Shown: positions 35,300 to 44,180, numbered from the stretch's first letter. The stretch is 64,000 nucleotides of DNA from Massilia sp. HP4 (GCF_005222695.1 NZ_STGG01000041.1:1-64000), one strand, 5' to 3'. Translations and numbers: made by a program. Notes: generated by a model not told the origin, from the letters alone.

Positions 35300-35340
35300 A
35301 GGTTGTAAGTCATCGTACAACCTAGTTTGACCGGCTGCAA
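35300..35340 (-). promoter_or_regulatory. kdgD promoter with overlapping inverted repeat
   Basis: On the minus strand TTGCAG (35340-35335), a 17-base spacer and TACGAT (35317-35312) form a sigma70-like promoter. The perfect 8-bp inverted repeat AGGTTGTA-N8-TACAACCT (35300-35323) covers the -10 box. This placement suggests a repressor site. The adjacent FadR-type gene at 35360 is the natural candidate, because the TTGGTC palindrome found elsewhere in the locus is absent here. Confidence 0.55.
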
Positions 35341-35359
35341 GCAAAATGTGTGAAAAAGA

Positions 35360-36088
35360 TCAGCCGGCCGCCCCCTCCAGCCGGCGCTGCGCCTGCACCA
35401 GCCGCTCGCGGCTGTTGGACAGATGGGTGCGCATGGCGGCGCGCGCCGCCTCCGGATCGCGCCGCTCGATCGCGCGGAAAATGTCGTCGTGCTCGCGGCT
35501 GACGCGCTCGAGGAAATCGGCCGGCTTGTCCTGTTCCAGCACCGGCGTGTTCAGGCGCGCGCGGGGGATGATGGCATTGCCCAGCTGCTCGAGGATGTCG
35601 GCGAAATAGCGGTTGCCGGTGGCTTGCGCGATCAGCAGGTGGAAGCGCTTGTCGGCATCCACCGCCGACCTGCCCTCGGCCATCGCCTGCTGCATCTCGG
35701 CCAGCGCGCCGGCCAGCTCGTTCACCTGGAGCTCGCTGCGGCGGCTGGCCGCCAGGCCCGCGGTCTCGGTCTCGACGCCGATGCGCAGCTCGAGGATGGC
35801 CAGCACGTCGCGCAGGGTCAGGATGTTCTCGGCATCCAGGCCCAGACCCGATTGCGGACGGTCCAGCACGAAGGTGCCGATGCCGTGCCGGGTCTGCACC
35901 AGGCCGGCCGCCTGCAGGTGCGAGATTGCTTCGCGCACCACGGTGCGGCTGACGCCGTGCTGCGCCATCAAGGAAGACTCGGTGGGCAGCTTGTCGCCCG
36001 GCTTGAGCATCCCGTCGCGGATGACGGCGCTGATCTGCTCAACCACGCCGTGGGCCAGGCTGCGGTGCTTGCGCTGGGTGGGAACCAT
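35360..36088 (-). CDS. FadR-subfamily GntR regulator (GntR-1, kdgD side)
   Basis: The 242-residue protein has an N-terminal winged helix (about residues 8-75: [28 protein letters not shown] as the consensus region, then GIGTFVL). A C-terminal FCD domain (about 95-225) follows, with the metal/ligand histidines in [11 protein letters not shown] and [11 protein letters not shown]. Members of this group respond to sugar acids. It lies directly upstream of kdgD in the same orientation and has its own promoter region with an inverted repeat. Control of the kdgD operon by galactarate/glucarate-type ligands is inferred. Confidence 0.88.
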   Translation of the reverse strand: MVPTQRKHRSLAHGVVEQISAVIRDGMLKPGDKLPTESSLMAQHGVSRTVVREAISHLQAAGLVQTRHGIGTFVLDRPQSGLGLDAENILTLRDVLAILELRIGVETETAGLAASRRSELQVNELAGALAEMQQAMAEGRSAVDADKRFHLLIAQATGNRYFADILEQLGNAIIPRARLNTPVLEQDKPADFLERVSREHDDIFRAIERRDPEAARAAMRTHLSNSRERLVQAQRRLEGAAG

Positions 36089-36103
36089 GATTGCCTATCG
36101 AAG

Positions 36104-36132
36104 AGTATAAGGGAATGATCACGTATTATACT
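36104..36132 (-). promoter_or_regulatory. Promoter region of GntR-1 with inverted repeat
   Basis: A perfect TATAAT on the minus strand (36130-36125) is part of the inverted repeat AGTATAA-N15-TTATACT (36104-36132). No clear -35 hexamer is seen. The repeat covering the -10 fits autorepression, but AT-rich arms can also arise by chance. Confidence 0.4.
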
Positions 36133-36189
36133 TCACAACAAGTCATCAGACATCCTATGAGCAGACGTCTTTTCTTATAACATTGGACT

Positions 36190-36225
36190 GTCCACCTTGC
36201 GGGATTGGTCCGGCCAAATTAGAAT
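36190..36225 (+). promoter_or_regulatory. Operator-in-promoter module driving GntR-2 (site a)
   Basis: TTGCGG (-35, 36197-36202), a 17-base spacer and TAGAAT (-10, 36220-36225) precede the second FadR-type gene. The spacer holds TTGGTCCGGCCAA (36205-36217), one mismatch from a perfect palindrome. A weaker half-site TCTGACC follows at 36228-36234. The 12-mer at 36190-36201 is repeated exactly at 46631-46642 in front of the same promoter arrangement. Confidence 0.7.
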
Positions 36226-36276
36226 CGTCTGACCGTCACCTACCCGTCGGTCATCAAGCCGAGAGCGCCCCGCCAC

Positions 36277-36975
36277 ATGAAAAAAGCACCAGCCACCGCC
36301 GACAGCAGCCAGGTCGAACCGCGACTGTACCGCGTCGTCGCCGCGCGCATCCAGGAGCTGATCAGGATCGAGAAGATCCAGCCCGGCACCCGGCTGCCGG
36401 CAGAGCGCGAACTGGCCGCCAAGCTCGAGGTCAGCCGGGCTTCGCTGCGCGAGGCGCTGATCGTGCTGGAATTGTCCGGGATCGTCGAGGTGCGCGGCGG
36501 CTCCGGCGTCTATGTCAGCGAAAAGGCGGTGGCGCCCTCCGACGTGCCCGAAGCCGGCCCCGGCCCGTTCGAAGTGCTGGCGGCGCGCCGCATGATCGAA
36601 TCCGAGATCGCCGCCCTGGCCGCCAAGAACGCCACCGATTCGGCGATCGACGCCATCCTGAAGGCGGTCGAAGAGATGGAGCGCCAGCACGACGACCGCG
36701 CCAGCAACGAGAACGCCGACCGCAACTTCCACCTGGCGCTGGCACGCGCCACCGGCAATACGGCCATGGTCGGGGTGATCGAATACCTGTGGGCCCAGCG
36801 CGGCAGCCTGTGGCACAAGCTGAAGGAACACTTCCAGACCGAGGAGTTGCGCAAGCAGACGCTGCTCGACCACCGCAACATCCTGGCCGCCATCGCCGCC
36901 CACGACGCGCCGGGCGCGCGTGCCGCCATGCGCGCCCACCTGGAGCGGGTGACGCGCACCTTCTCGCGCGGTTGA
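36277..36975 (+). CDS. FadR-subfamily GntR regulator (GntR-2), probable pectin-locus repressor
   Basis: The 232-residue protein has a winged helix (about residues 15-85) with PGTRLPAERELAAKLEVSRA and GGSGVYVSE. An FCD ligand domain follows with NFHLALARATGN and LLDHRNILAAIAAHD, similar to ExuR/UxuR/PdhR-type proteins. Its own promoter contains the TTGGTC-N-GRCCAA palindrome that also occurs before the CE12, garD/GH105 and TonB genes. FadR-type proteins such as PdhR and LldR bind closely similar TGGT...ACCA palindromes, which makes this protein the best candidate for the local repressor. The inducing uronate is inferred. Confidence 0.85.
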   Translation: MKKAPATADSSQVEPRLYRVVAARIQELIRIEKIQPGTRLPAERELAAKLEVSRASLREALIVLELSGIVEVRGGSGVYVSEKAVAPSDVPEAGPGPFEVLAARRMIESEIAALAAKNATDSAIDAILKAVEEMERQHDDRASNENADRNFHLALARATGNTAMVGVIEYLWAQRGSLWHKLKEHFQTEELRKQTLLDHRNILAAIAAHDAPGARAAMRAHLERVTRTFSRG

Positions 36976-36983
36976 ACGACAAA

Positions 36984-37024
36984 TGGCCTGACCGCTTGCT
37001 TAATTGGTCAGGCCAAAATAGAAT
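36984..37024 (+). promoter_or_regulatory. Operator-in-promoter module driving CE12/PL1-CE8 (site b)
   Basis: TTGCTT (-35, 36996-37001), a 17-base spacer and TAGAAT (-10, 37019-37024). The spacer contains TTGGTCAGGCCAA (37004-37016). An additional TGGCCTGACC at 36984-36993 forms a perfect 10-bp inverted repeat with GGTCAGGCCA (37006-37015), giving two operator copies around the -35 box. Confidence 0.7.
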
Positions 37025-37025
37025 C

Positions 37026-37048
37026 GGGCAAACCCCTGGAGTTTGCCC
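37026..37048 (+). promoter_or_regulatory. Inverted repeat spanning leader and ribosome site of CE12 gene
   Basis: GGGCAAAC (37026-37033) and GTTTGCCC (37041-37048) are perfect 8-bp arms around a 7-base loop containing most of the GGAG ribosome site, ending at the ATG. The predicted start of transcription (about 37031) lies within the first arm, so it may act as a DNA site rather than an RNA hairpin. Confidence 0.4.
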
Positions 37049-37765
37049 ATGCCGTATCAGATTCGCGCCCTTCCCCTGCTGCTTTCCCTCTTCATGACCG
37101 GCGCCGTCGCCGCGCCCGGCAAGCCGCTGCGGGTGATCCTCGTCGGCGACTCCACCATGGCCAGCAGCACCGGTTATGGCGACGCGCTGTGCGCGCGCCT
37201 GACGCCCGAGACGGCCTGCATCAACCTGGCGCGCGGCGGCCGCAGCTCGGGCAGCTTTCGCGCCGAGGGACGCTGGGACGAGGTGCGGGCGTTGCTGCGC
37301 GAGGGTCGCGACTTCAAGGCCACCTACGTCCTGATCCAGTTCGGCCATAACGACCAGCCAGGCAAGCCGGGACGCTCGACCGACTACGTCCATGAATTCC
37401 CGGCCAATATGCGGCGCTACGTCGACGAGACGCGCGCCGCCGGCGGCATCCCGGTATTGGTGACGCCGCTCACCCGGCGCAGCTTGCGCGGCAAGTGGGT
37501 ACATGACGACCTGGCGCCCTGGTCGGCCGCCGTGCGCCAGGTGGCGCGTGCAAGCCGGGCACCGCTGGCCGACCTGAACGCGCTCTCGCTGGCCGACGTC
37601 CAGGCCATGGGACCGCGAAAGGCCGATGCGCTGGCGCGCGCCGGGACGAACTTCGACCACACCCATGTCGGCCCCGCCGGCGCCGAGCATTATGCGGACA
37701 TGATGGCCGGCGAGTTGCGGCGGCGGGTGCCGGCCATCGCAGCCGCCTTCGGGAGCGCCCGATGA
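37049..37765 (+). CDS. SGNH/CE12 rhamnogalacturonan acetylesterase, secreted
   Basis: The 238-residue protein has a signal peptide (ends GAVAAP) and the SGNH blocks: VGDSTM (nucleophile Ser), LARGGRSS, IQFGHNDQ and NFDHTHVGPAG (catalytic Asp/His). This is the carbohydrate esterase family 12 pattern. It would remove acetyl groups from rhamnogalacturonan/homogalacturonan and so unmask it for lyases and hydrolases. ATG 37049 gives the signal peptide and has GGAG upstream. It overlaps the next gene by 4 bases, forming a two-gene operon. Confidence 0.88.
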   Translation: MPYQIRALPLLLSLFMTGAVAAPGKPLRVILVGDSTMASSTGYGDALCARLTPETACINLARGGRSSGSFRAEGRWDEVRALLREGRDFKATYVLIQFGHNDQPGKPGRSTDYVHEFPANMRRYVDETRAAGGIPVLVTPLTRRSLRGKWVHDDLAPWSAAVRQVARASRAPLADLNALSLADVQAMGPRKADALARAGTNFDHTHVGPAGAEHYADMMAGELRRRVPAIAAAFGSAR

Positions 37766-40700
37766 GCGCGGCGGTGGCCGCGATGGCGCTGGCGCTGGCC
37801 GGCGCCGTCAGCGAACGCCAGCATGCCCCCGTCGACGGCTGGGCGGCGCAGGATGGCGGTACGCGCGGCGGCGCCATGGCGGCGCCAGGCCACGTCTACA
37901 CGGTGCGCAATCCCGACGAGCTGCTGGCGGCGCTGAGCGCCGAGGCGCCGGCGCGCATCGTGCGGGTGGCGGCCACGATCGACATGAGCGCGGGCCGTCC
38001 TTTCAGCGATACCGCAGACCAGGCGCGCCGCAGCGTGGTGCGCATTCCTTCCAATACCACCCTGCTCGGCGTGACACCGGATGCAGGCTTCGTCAACGCC
38101 AGCCTGCATGTGTCCGGCGTGTCGCAGGTCATCGTGCGCAATCTGCAGCTGCGCAATCCCTGCGACGTCGAACCGAAGTGGGACGCCGGGGATAGCGCCA
38201 GGGGCAACTGGAATTCACGCTACGACGGCATCAGCGTCTCGAACGCCCGCCACGTCTGGATCGACCACAACAGCTTTACGGATGCGCCGGTGACCGACGA
38301 CACGCAGCCGGTCGACAACGGGATGCCGAAGCAGTGCCACGATGGCGCGCTGGACATCACCAATGGCGCGGACTTCGTCAGCGTCACCCATAACCGTTTC
38401 GCACTGCACGAGAAGAACACGCTGGTCGGAGGCGACGATCGGGCAGTCGGCGACCGTACGCACCTGCGCGTGACCTTCAAGGGCAACCTGTTCGAGCATG
38501 TCAGCGAGCGAGCACCGCGCGTGCGCTACGGCCAGGTCCACCTGCTCAACAATTATCACGTGGGCGATCGCAAGCATCCCGTGTATGGGCACAATTACAG
38601 CGTGGGCGTCGGCATCGAGGCGCATATCGTCGCGCATGCCAATGCCTACGAGGTCAAGGGGGCGAAGGACTGCGGACAAGTCGTGCGCGCGCCCGGCCGC
38701 AGCGCCGGCGTCCATCGCGACCAAGGGTCGACCCTCAACGGCCTGCCGCTGGCCGGCTGCGCCCATGGCGGCGACGTCGGCTGGCGTGTACCCTACCCGT
38801 TCGATGCGATTCCCGCGCGCGACGTGCCTCGGCATGTGCTGGCCAATGCCGGCCCCCGGCCACTCGATGCGGCGAACGGCCACGTCGAAGCCAGGCTGAC
38901 GCTGGGCGCGGGCGAGGCGCCATTCGTCCTTCACGCACGGCGCAGCAGCGATGGCCATTGGCAAGGCGCCAGCGCCCGCGCCATCGATGGCGGCGCCACG
39001 CTGCAGGTCGAGCTGCTGGAGGCCCGCGGCGGCGCCCCGGTCCGCCTCAAGCAGGTGCGGCGGCGCGCGCCGCTGGCCGGCACTCCGCTCGTGCTGCGGG
39101 TGGAGCAGCAGGCCGGGCTCATGTCGGCCTGGCTGGACGGTGAACGGGTCACTTCGGCCCAGGTCGCGCCGCTGGCCGCGAGCGAGGCGGCAAGCTGGGA
39201 CGCGGCCGACCACACCCTGCTCGACCTGCGCGACGGTCCGGCCGGCTTGCGCGCGCAGCGGATCGCCTTGCGGCTCGGCGCCAACACCCTCGCCCTGCAG
39301 GCAGGCGACCCGGCCGAGCGCGTCGCCATTGCCGGCCAGGCGGCAAGCGCCACGTCGAGCGATCCGGACATCGCCACGGTCGCGCTGGAAGGCGGCCAGC
39401 TGCTGGTGACGCCGCACCGGCCCGGACGCGCCACGATCACGATCGGCGGCCAGGATCCGGCATGGCAGCAGGCAGCGTTCGCACTCGACGTGGGCAGGCC
39501 TTTCGCGGCGCCGGGCCGCACAACCTTGCCGGCGGCGCGCCTGCAGCCGGGCCATGCCGAGCGTGGCGTGCCGCCCGACACGCCACTGCGGATGACATTC
39601 GCGCAGGCGCCGGTCCTGAGCGGCGCGGGCAGCATTCGCATCTTGCGGCGCCACGATGGCAAGCCGGTAGCGACGATCCGGCCTGGCGAGGCCGTCATTG
39701 CGCTCGGCCCCGAGGGCCGGCAACGCCTGCTGCGCCACCATGCGCTCCAGGTCGAGGGCAATGCGCTGCGCGCGCGCCTGCCGCTCAAGCTCGAGCACGG
39801 CGTCGAATACGAAGTGCTGGTCGATCCCGCGCTCTTGCGCAACCGCGGCTTCAAGGGCGCACGCTGGACCTTTCGCACCACGCCGTATCGTCCGGTCGGC
39901 GACAGCGTGACGGTGGACGACGACGGCCGCGCCGATTTCCGCACCGTCCAGGGCGCCCTCGACCACGCCATGACCCTGGCGCGCGCGACGCCGGTGACCG
40001 TGAACGTGCGCGACGGCGTCTACCCCGAGCTGCTCTACCTGCGCGACAAGGACAAGCTGATGTTGCGCGGGCAGAGCCGCGAGGCGACCATCATCCGCGC
40101 CGCCAACAGCGACGCGCGCAATCCCGGTTCCGAAGGGCGCGCCCTGTTCCTGGCCCAGGACAGCGACCTGCTCGAGATCCGCGACCTGACGCTTCACAAC
40201 ACCACGCGCCGCAGCGACGGGCATTCGGCCCAGGCCGAGACGCTTTTCTTCAGCAACGATCAAGGCCGGTTCATCGCCCGCAACGCGGCCTTCATCAGCG
40301 AGCAGGATACGCTGCAACTGACCGGCTATGCCTGGGTCTACCGCTCGCTGGTCGAAGGCAATGTCGACTTCATCTGGGGGCACAACCGCGCCGCAGTGTT
40401 CGAGGAATGCGAAATCAGGAGCGTGGGCGACAGCGCATCGAGGGAGAACGGCGGCTACCTGGTGCAGGCAAGGACCGTCGAACGCCACGATCCGGGGTTC
40501 GTGTTCTTGCGCTCACGGCTGACCCATGGTCCCGGACCGGCTGGCAATTGGCCGCCGCCGGCGAGCGTCTACCTGGCGCGCTCGCCAGGCACCGCCCACA
40601 CCTGGGATAACGTCGCTTTCATCGACAATACGGTGAGCCGTCACATCGCCGCCGATGCATGGCTGCGCCAGCCTGCGCCGAATCCACGCAGTGGCGATGC

Positions 40701-40860
40701 TGTTTCCGGCTGGCGCGAGTTCACGAATGCGACGCCGGACGGGGCACCGCTGTCCTTCGGCGGCTACCGGATGAGCGAGGAAGAAGCCCGGAGCCTGGAG
40801 ACCCGCGGCGCCGTGTTCAGCCGCTTCAACGGCGGCCAGGGCTGGAAGCCCCAGCCCTGA
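37762..40860 (+). CDS. PL1 pectate lyase - CE8 pectin methylesterase fusion, secreted
   Basis: The protein has 1032 residues. After a short hydrophobic N-terminus (ALALAGA), residues about 45-365 are a PL1 pectate-lyase helix with VWIDHN (165-170), a Ca-site region around HDGALDITNGAD and catalytic arginine motif RAPRVR (250-255). Residues about 370-705 are beta-sandwich linker domains, including an Ig-like segment ending at FRTTPYRP. Residues about 710-1032 are a CE8 methylesterase with AQAETLFF, Q848/D849 (SEQDTLQ), D869 (GNVDFIWG) and GGYLVQAR. One chain could demethylate pectin and then cleave the product. The start codon overlaps the CE12 stop. Confidence 0.9.
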   Translation: MSAAVAAMALALAGAVSERQHAPVDGWAAQDGGTRGGAMAAPGHVYTVRNPDELLAALSAEAPARIVRVAATIDMSAGRPFSDTADQARRSVVRIPSNTTLLGVTPDAGFVNASLHVSGVSQVIVRNLQLRNPCDVEPKWDAGDSARGNWNSRYDGISVSNARHVWIDHNSFTDAPVTDDTQPVDNGMPKQCHDGALDITNGADFVSVTHNRFALHEKNTLVGGDDRAVGDRTHLRVTFKGNLFEHVSERAPRVRYGQVHLLNNYHVGDRKHPVYGHNYSVGVGIEAHIVAHANAYEVKGAKDCGQVVRAPGRSAGVHRDQGSTLNGLPLAGCAHGGDVGWRVPYPFDAIPARDVPRHVLANAGPRPLDAANGHVEARLTLGAGEAPFVLHARRSSDGHWQGASARAIDGGATLQVELLEARGGAPVRLKQVRRRAPLAGTPLVLRVEQQAGLMSAWLDGERVTSAQVAPLAASEAASWDAADHTLLDLRDGPAGLRAQRIALRLGANTLALQAGDPAERVAIAGQAASATSSDPDIATVALEGGQLLVTPHRPGRATITIGGQDPAWQQAAFALDVGRPFAAPGRTTLPAARLQPGHAERGVPPDTPLRMTFAQAPVLSGAGSIRILRRHDGKPVATIRPGEAVIALGPEGRQRLLRHHALQVEGNALRARLPLKLEHGVEYEVLVDPALLRNRGFKGARWTFRTTPYRPVGDSVTVDDDGRADFRTVQGALDHAMTLARATPVTVNVRDGVYPELLYLRDKDKLMLRGQSREATIIRAANSDARNPGSEGRALFLAQDSDLLEIRDLTLHNTTRRSDGHSAQAETLFFSNDQGRFIARNAAFISEQDTLQLTGYAWVYRSLVEGNVDFIWGHNRAAVFEECEIRSVGDSASRENGGYLVQARTVERHDPGFVFLRSRLTHGPGPAGNWPPPASVYLARSPGTAHTWDNVAFIDNTVSRHIAADAWLRQPAPNPRSGDAVSGWREFTNATPDGAPLSFGGYRMSEEEARSLETRGAVFSRFNGGQGWKPQP

Positions 40861-40866
40861 GGCCGG

Positions 40867-43293
40867 TCACGGCTTGATTCGCACATAGTCGATATCGGCA
40901 TGCGCGCCCTGCGCGCCCGTGGCGAACAGCGCCAGCTGCGCACCGACCCAGCGCCCCATGCGCGCCTCGAACGGCGCACCGAGCGGGACGAAACCGAGGC
41001 CATCCGCGCTGTATGAAAACGCTGCCCTGGCGCCATCCGTGACGTCGATCCGCAATCGGACGTCGAAACGCGGCAGCACCGCACCCACTTCTTCCACGCA
41101 CGGCCCGCCCTCGCCGCAGCGCACGCTCACGATGCGCGGCGCGCCGTCGATACGGCGTACGCCGAACCAGTGGTCGGCCAGGCCTGCGATGCCGAAGCCG
41201 GCCTGGTCACCGTCGCGCACCGCGTGCAGTTTCACGCTCGCCGTCGCACTGAAGTTAGGTGCCACGAATTTATGCGTGAGCACCGACGCGAGCTGGCGTA
41301 GCGGCGCCGGCGGCTGCGCATGCATGCGTAACTTGCCGTCGCCCAGCGCATGCCAGCCGGGCTGCCAGTTGCTCGCCCATTGCCATTGCGGGCCAAGCAC
41401 GGTCCCGTCGAATTCGTCGCCGACCGCCGGTTCGCGGCGCGGGAACGCGCCGGCTACCGGCTTGGCGTGTTCCAGCACCGGTTGTCCAACGCCCGGCGCG
41501 CTCGATGGCTCGCCGATCAGCGGCCAGCCATCCTGCCAGCGCATCGGCTGCAGATGCACCACGCGGCCATAGGCGCGCTTGTCCTGGAAGTGGAAGAACC
41601 AGTCGCTGCCTTCCGGCGTCGTGACCCAAGCGCCCTGGTGCGGACCATTGATGTCGGTGGTCGACTGGGCCAGCACGATGCGGTCCTCATATGGCCCCTC
41701 GATCGAGCGCGAACGAAATACCGACTGCCAGCCATGCTCGACGCCGCCGGCCGGGGCGAACACGTAATACCAGCCATTGGCCTTGTACAGCTTCGGCCCT
41801 TCCAGCGTGCGGTAGGCCGGCAGGCGGTTGCCGTCGATGACGACCTTGCCCTTGTCGTCCAGCAGGCTGCGGCCGTCGGGCGCCATGCTGCGCAAGGTCA
41901 GGACGTTGTTGAAGCCGGCGCGGCTCCTGGCCCAGGCGTGCAGCAGCCACGCCTTGCCGTCGTCGTCCCACAGCGGCGTCGGGTCGATGATGCCTTTGCC
42001 GGGCAACAGCAGGTGCGGCGCGCTCCAGGGACCGGTAAAGCTGGTCGCAGTGGTGACGAACACTCCCTGGTCGGGGTCGGGATAGAAGATCCAGAACTTG
42101 CCGTCGTGGTAGCGCAGGCACGGCGCCCACACGCCCTTGCCGTGCTGCGGCGCCGCGAATGCCGCCTCGGGCACGAGGCGCGGCAAAGCATGGCCCGCCA
42201 ACTCCCAATTGACCATGTCCTTCGAGGTCAATAGCGGCAGGCCGGGCGCATTGGCGAAGCTCGAGGACACCATGTAATAGGTGTCACCCACGCGGATCAC
42301 GTCCGGATCGGAATAGTCGGCGTGCAGGATCGGGTTGCGGTAGCGGCCATTGCCCAGGTCGGGCGACCACGGCGCGTGTGCCGGCAGGGGCCCTAGCACG
42401 CGCCCGAGAAAACCGTCCATCGCCTCGACGGTCGGCGCCAGCCACGGGTCGAACAGCCAGAACGCGTGCGGCGTGCCGGGCAGCGCCACGGTCTCGGCCA
42501 GGATGCCATGACCCTGCAGCCTGGCCGCCATCGCTTCGCGTCCGGCCGAGAAGCGCGGCGCCCCGCTCACGATGAACAGGACCGGCGGGCTGGCCATGTC
42601 CACATGCGAGATCGGAGAGGCTGCGTGCCACAGCGCACGCCGCTCGGCGTAGCGCCCGCCGAACCAGGCGCCGGCGGCCGACGGGTTCTTGGCTGGATCG
42701 TCCTCGTGCCGCAATGCTTCGCTGGAGGTGAAGTCGGACAGGCCGTCGATATTCACGACCGCCCGAATGGCGCCGTGGTCCGTCATGCCGACCAGGGCGG
42801 CAATCTGCCCGCCAGCCGAGCCGCCCGCGATGGCCACGCGCGCCTGGTCGACGCCAAAGCGGCCGGCGCTGGCGCGCAGCCAACCAACGGCTTGCCTGAC
42901 GTCGTCGATCGCCGCCGGGTAAGGTGCCACGCCCGATAGGCGATAGCTGACGCTGGCCGCCGCATAGCCGCGCGCGGCCAGCCGCGCCGCCAGCGGCGCC
43001 ATCTCGCTACGGTCGCCGCTGCGCCAGCCGCCACCATGGACCAGCACGACCAGCGGCGCCGGCCGCTTGCCTGGCGCGGGCAGGTAGAGGTCGAGCGCCA
43101 GGGAAGTATCGCCCCGGAGCGCATAGACCAGGTCCTTGCGCACCTGGACCGGCGCCGGCGCCGTGCTGGCGGCGATGCGGATGAACGGATAGGCGGCCGC
43201 CAGTTTGCGGTAAGTGGTCTCGGCGCTGTAAGGCTGGGGCTGCGCGCTCGCCGCGGCAAAGGGCAGCAACAGCGCCATTGGCCAGCGCCTCAC
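40867..43293 (-). CDS. Esterase - GH43 fusion with C-terminal beta-sandwich, secreted
   Basis: The 808-residue protein starts at GTG 43293 (GTGA overlap with the galM-like stop) and has a signal peptide ending ASAQPQ. Residues about 45-300 are an alpha/beta hydrolase with oxyanion HGGGW (86-90), nucleophile S159 in AGGSAGG and a terminal His in PGTPHAFW, like BD-FAE/acetyl-xylan esterases. Residues about 315-610 are a GH43 five-blade propeller with HADYSDPDV, D437 (GIIDPTP) and E498 (TLEGPKLYK). Residues about 620-808 resemble the GH43-associated concanavalin domain. It would deacylate and cut arabinan or galactan side chains of pectin. Confidence 0.88.
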   Translation of the reverse strand: MRRWPMALLLPFAAASAQPQPYSAETTYRKLAAAYPFIRIAASTAPAPVQVRKDLVYALRGDTSLALDLYLPAPGKRPAPLVVLVHGGGWRSGDRSEMAPLAARLAARGYAAASVSYRLSGVAPYPAAIDDVRQAVGWLRASAGRFGVDQARVAIAGGSAGGQIAALVGMTDHGAIRAVVNIDGLSDFTSSEALRHEDDPAKNPSAAGAWFGGRYAERRALWHAASPISHVDMASPPVLFIVSGAPRFSAGREAMAARLQGHGILAETVALPGTPHAFWLFDPWLAPTVEAMDGFLGRVLGPLPAHAPWSPDLGNGRYRNPILHADYSDPDVIRVGDTYYMVSSSFANAPGLPLLTSKDMVNWELAGHALPRLVPEAAFAAPQHGKGVWAPCLRYHDGKFWIFYPDPDQGVFVTTATSFTGPWSAPHLLLPGKGIIDPTPLWDDDGKAWLLHAWARSRAGFNNVLTLRSMAPDGRSLLDDKGKVVIDGNRLPAYRTLEGPKLYKANGWYYVFAPAGGVEHGWQSVFRSRSIEGPYEDRIVLAQSTTDINGPHQGAWVTTPEGSDWFFHFQDKRAYGRVVHLQPMRWQDGWPLIGEPSSAPGVGQPVLEHAKPVAGAFPRREPAVGDEFDGTVLGPQWQWASNWQPGWHALGDGKLRMHAQPPAPLRQLASVLTHKFVAPNFSATASVKLHAVRDGDQAGFGIAGLADHWFGVRRIDGAPRIVSVRCGEGGPCVEEVGAVLPRFDVRLRIDVTDGARAAFSYSADGLGFVPLGAPFEARMGRWVGAQLALFATGAQGAHADIDYVRIKP

Positions 43294-44165
43294 AGCGCCG
43301 TGCCCCGGAACACGACGCGCCGGCGCAGGCTGGCGCCGGGAGCGAGGATGCTCAACCCCGGGTAACCCGGCAGGTTATGGGCATTGATCGGATGGTCGAC
43401 CGGTTCGAAACAGAAGAAGTCGCGCCCCGGCGGCGCGTACAGGATGAAGTAATCCATATTGGTCTCGATCGCCAGGCCCACGCCGCGCGCCGGCCAACCG
43501 ATATGCGCCTGCCCATCCCAGCCCTCGAACACATTGTCGACGCCATCCGGGGGCAGCCGCGCGTCATCGATGAAATTCCAGTCCGGCGGCAGCAGGCTGC
43601 GCATCGACGGCAGCTTGTCGGGGCCCGACAGCCACACCTGGGTCGCCCTGGCGCGCAACCGGGCGCCCTGCGGATCCGGCAACCAGGGATGCAGGCCGAG
43701 GCCGAATGGCAAGGCGCCGGCGCCGGCATTGCGCACCGCGAGTTCGACCACCAGCGCGTCGCCTTCGAGCGCATAGCGCAGCGTTGCGTCGTAGGCGAAG
43801 GGTGCGGCGTCAAAGCGCTCCAGCCGCAGCAGGGCCGCATCAAGCGTGTGCGATTCGACGGCCCAGGCCTGCTGCCAGCCGTCGCCATGGATCGGGCAAG
43901 GTTCGCCAGCCCGGTTCGGCGTCGGCACATGGCGCCGGTCGCCGAACTCGAAGCCGGTTGGCGCCATGCGGTTCGACCACGGCAGCAGCGGAAAACACGC
44001 CAGTTGAGAAGGCAGTGGCAGGCCCTGGGCATCGGGAGCGAGCGCGCGCAGCAGCGGCGCCGGCGCCGAGCCGCCAAGCCAGTCGAGGCGGGCCAGCCCG
44101 CCTCCGACCTCCGGCACGACTTCGGCCCGCAGGCGATCGCTCTCGAGCAGGAGGCGGTGCAGCAT
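43290..44165 (-). CDS. Aldose 1-epimerase family protein
   Basis: The 291-residue protein has the beta-sandwich motifs of the mutarotase superfamily: FPLLPWSNRM (with the NR pair), CPIHGDGWQQAW, GLGLHPWLPD and DFFCFEPVDHPINAHN. It would interconvert alpha and beta anomers of released sugars such as galactose, arabinose or uronate. It has no signal peptide, so it acts in the cytoplasm. It lies 15 bases after udh and overlaps the next gene by 4 bases, within the garD-udh-galM-esterase/GH43 operon. The exact sugar is unknown. Confidence 0.85.
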   Translation of the reverse strand: MLHRLLLESDRLRAEVVPEVGGGLARLDWLGGSAPAPLLRALAPDAQGLPLPSQLACFPLLPWSNRMAPTGFEFGDRRHVPTPNRAGEPCPIHGDGWQQAWAVESHTLDAALLRLERFDAAPFAYDATLRYALEGDALVVELAVRNAGAGALPFGLGLHPWLPDPQGARLRARATQVWLSGPDKLPSMRSLLPPDWNFIDDARLPPDGVDNVFEGWDGQAHIGWPARGVGLAIETNMDYFILYAPPGRDFFCFEPVDHPINAHNLPGYPGLSILAPGASLRRRVVFRGTAL

Positions 44166-44180
44166 GCGGCGCCGCCCGGC

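Noticed and set aside
38215..40488. A 757-codon minus-strand frame inside the PL1-CE8 gene
   Set aside because: The plus-strand frame carries intact catalytic motifs of two enzyme families; the minus frame shows none.
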